From the NCBI GenBank assembly GCA_021826605.1, contig JAKAZF010000125.1, positions 1-7,310 of the forward strand: 7,310 nucleotides of DNA. Direction: 5' to 3'. The notes below the pieces were generated by a model. The model was not told the origin of the DNA. It did not search any database and saw only the letters and a list, made by a program, of their open reading frames with translations. This document shows, one piece after another, positions 5,206 through 7,310 of this stretch (its first letter is position 1; each line of letters begins with the position of its first letter). The stretch is from Planctomycetota bacterium. GTDB taxonomy: Bacteria; Planctomycetota; Phycisphaerae; WQYP01. The position numbers and the translations under genes were made by a program.

Positions 5206-7310
5206 TTAACGGATGATGCCGGGGCCATCGGCCGCGGATTTCCGTGGCCCGGATTTTACCGCTTTTGCACTGTTGCCTCCAGCGTGGTGCGACGCATCCG
5301 CCTCGAAGTGTTTGTAAACCGTGGCGGCACCGCTGGTCATTTCGGAAAGTACGCGCCCAGCCAGGGCCAGCCCCGTGGAACGCCCGTCAACGGCCTTGTA
5401 TCCCGGCCAAGCCAAGTTGGAAAAATGCTGTTCTTTTCCAATTAGAAAATGGAAACGCAAGACCATCCCTTTTGATGTCACCTGAACTGGGCGGCCGGAG
5501 CGCCTAACCTGAAACTCGACTCCGCGGTTGGTGGGCTGGCTGAGGGAGAATTGGCGCATTTCAAACGTCGTCAGGCTACCAATTTTCTTCGATCGAAGCA
5601 GCAACGCTCCAGTTTCAGTGCCGGCCAAGAACTTTGTGATGCCCGCGGCCGTGTGCAGGTAACAAGACCCCAATTGCTGAGCTAACGGGCGGGAGGCGTA
5701 TGGATTGGTGGAAAATGGCATTCCCAACCGGTATACCCATCCATTTTCCGAATAGCGATGAACTGAAAACAACGCGCCAGCATGAATGTTCCCGGAATCA
5801 TAGCGGTGTAACCGCGCGTTGCCGGACGAAAATGCTTCCAAGTGCTTCTGCCCTATTCGCAGCGCCATAAAAGGCTTACCGCTCAGGCTTCCAAACAACT
5901 GAATAACACGGGTTGTCGCGGCTAAATAGCCGAAAAATGCCGGCTTCCCCACGGCGCTGAAGTGCACGGTGATCTCGAATCCGGTCGGCTTGCGTGTCAG
6001 CCAGATGTCCACTGCGTGTAATGCCGTGACGCATTGTTGGAAGTATTTTCGATAGCTAAGACTTTCTGAAGCCAGCAAATTCAGATTCGTCACCCACGGG
6101 CTTTTGGGGAACTCTTTCACCGCGTTGAGTGCGGTCTGGCGGGCAGTGTCTGATTGGCGGAGCCGAAGTTCACAATAGCCAAGGATAAATGCTGTTCGAG
6201 CCGAATCCCGATGCAAACGGGCCAAGTCGTTGCCATAAGTGCAGGCCCGCTTCCATTGGCCGGTAGCAGCGTATAGCTGTTCAGCATCGCGCATTATTGT
6301 AGGATTTACGTGCCGGTGGTGACTCATGTGAATCAGATAGAGCGTCAGATACGGGCTTATTTCACTCTTTTTTATTCTCGTCAGTTTCTCAATGCGCTCG
6401 ACGGGTGTCAGGCCGGGTTGGGCAAAAATGTGCCACACGCTTGCGAGCGTTTTATCCGATGCGGCCAGGGAGACGACTGCCCCGCGGAATTCCTGTGCGA
6501 GCTTGGCCCAACCCGCCTGCATGGCTATAGCCTCGCAAAAAACGGCGCTTACCCGGTGCCCGGTACCGAAGATATTGGCCCGGTCATTGGCATGTCCGAA
6601 TTCCTGCAGGCCATAGTAAATGACGCGCAGGATCGCCGCTTCGCGCCCTGGGGTCATTCTATTGGCGTTGTGTTTGAGAAGTGCCTGGACTAAATTTCCG
6701 AACTTCGAAGCTGTGGTAAATCGCGTTAAGTCATAGCGCCCCTGCAGGCTCGAACCGTAGAACAGCACCAGTCGTCTTTCAAGCCTGCCGGCAACAATGG
6801 GTTGTTTTGCCAGCTTGGCCAACATGAATCCAGTAAATAATTTTTCCGGTGCAAGGGCAGAGTTGGGGTTTTTCCTGGACCACGCAAGCAACTTCTTCGC
6901 TTCTTGCCGCGCGGATGCGGAGAAATGGGGCGGAAGAGCCGGGCCGGTGCCGTTAAATGCGGGAGGCAACTTCGCCGGATATTTTATGAGGGCCTTTGCC
7001 TTAAGGGCGGCGATGTAATCATGGTCGCTGCCGTGCTCCAACGAAATAACCGTTGTCGTAAGGTTGTCCGAAATCCTAAACCATCCCGGCAGCAAGGCGG
7101 ATGCGTCCTTAAGCGCGGCGGCCATGGATTTCTTTTGTTGGAGCACACCCCCGGCCGGCCACTTTGGCGGCGAGATCGCAAAATGCGGAGATGAACTCCC
7201 CACAAGGCTCAGCTCAGCGTGGTCGCCGCACGTCAATTTCAAAAGATGGTGCGTACGATTCAGCGTGGCGGAAATCTCCATCCATTTCGGATTTGAGATG
7301 CCTGCAATGA
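5206..7310 (-). CDS. Large protein of unknown function with a TPR-like helical middle, 5' end outside the window
   Basis: I do not recognise this protein. The frame is open to the right edge: nine codons upstream of the first visible ATG (7281) encode IAGISNPKW with no stop, and that ATG has no ribosome-binding site. The gene therefore probably starts beyond the window, and at least 700 residues are visible. Numbering from the 7281 ATG: residues 1-120 are mixed, with no signal peptide or obvious motif. Residues about 120-425 are largely helical. Residues 330-395 read like one or two TPR repeats, with AEQLYAATGQWKRA (333-346) then ILGYCELRL (366-374) and the DTARQTALNAVKEFPKSP run (378-395). 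Residues about 430-645 look beta-rich, as in a surface or binding domain. The last 30 residues are a basic, low-complexity tail. No catalytic motif was found. It ends 28 bases before gatB and probably shares its transcript, which does not by itself imply a translation role. Confidence 0.7.
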   Translation of the reverse strand, partial: IAGISNPKWMEISATLNRTHHLLKLTCGDHAELSLVGSSSPHFAISPPKWPAGGVLQQKKSMAAALKDASALLPGWFRISDNLTTTVISLEHGSDHDYIAALKAKALIKYPAKLPPAFNGTGPALPPHFSASARQEAKKLLAWSRKNPNSALAPEKLFTGFMLAKLAKQPIVAGRLERRLVLFYGSSLQGRYDLTRFTTASKFGNLVQALLKHNANRMTPGREAAILRVIYYGLQEFGHANDRANIFGTGHRVSAVFCEAIAMQAGWAKLAQEFRGAVVSLAASDKTLASVWHIFAQPGLTPVERIEKLTRIKKSEISPYLTLYLIHMSHHRHVNPTIMRDAEQLYAATGQWKRACTYGNDLARLHRDSARTAFILGYCELRLRQSDTARQTALNAVKEFPKSPWVTNLNLLASESLSYRKYFQQCVTALHAVDIWLTRKPTGFEITVHFSAVGKPAFFGYLAATTRVIQLFGSLSGKPFMALRIGQKHLEAFSSGNARLHRYDSGNIHAGALFSVHRYSENGWVYRLGMPFSTNPYASRPLAQQLGSCYLHTAAGITKFLAGTETGALLLRSKKIGSLTTFEMRQFSLSQPTNRGVEFQVRRSGRPVQVTSKGMVLRFHFLIGKEQHFSNLAWPGYKAVDGRSTGLALAGRVLSEMTSGAATVYKHFEADASHHAGGNSAKAVKSGPRKSAADGPGIIR

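Overview
The window is compact bacterial DNA with six protein genes, all on the minus strand, so transcription runs from right to left. Gene gaps are 16-43 bases except for one 217-base gap. All closed genes read in the standard bacterial code and use TAA, TAG and TGA as ordinary stops. The gene content (a DUF1570-type exported metallopeptidase, a GatB with planctomycete-like motif variants, and a large unrecognised TPR-like protein) suggests Planctomycetota, possibly the Phycisphaerae side. This is an inference from family flavour, not proof. No RNA gene, mobile element, CRISPR array, prophage or integration site was found.

Right-hand block (about 5206-7310, then 3654-5177, then 2390-3637): a large protein of unknown function, open at the right window edge and therefore probably missing its N-terminus, is followed after 28 bases by gatB (tRNA-dependent amidotransferase subunit B). 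After 16 bases comes a secreted zinc-metallopeptidase-like protein with an HExxH motif. The short spacings suggest one transcript.

Central gap (2173-2389): this is the only sizeable non-coding stretch. It holds an 8-bp GC-rich hairpin (2301-2319), possibly a weak terminator or a dispersed palindromic repeat, and a 7-bp A/T-centred inverted repeat (2258-2273), possibly an operator. It probably separates two transcription units.

Left-hand block (1132-2172, 483-1088, then 463 leftwards off the window): galM (aldose 1-epimerase), an exported thioredoxin-type glutathione peroxidase, and the N-terminal third of a membrane-anchored glycosyltransferase of the ceramide glucosyltransferase/HpnI type. 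The set mixes sugar metabolism, peroxide defence and lipid or envelope glycosylation. Nothing shows directly that the three work in one pathway.

I see no convincing new multi-gene system. The most novel item is the unrecognised protein at the right end. The next is the metallopeptidase translated directly behind gatB.
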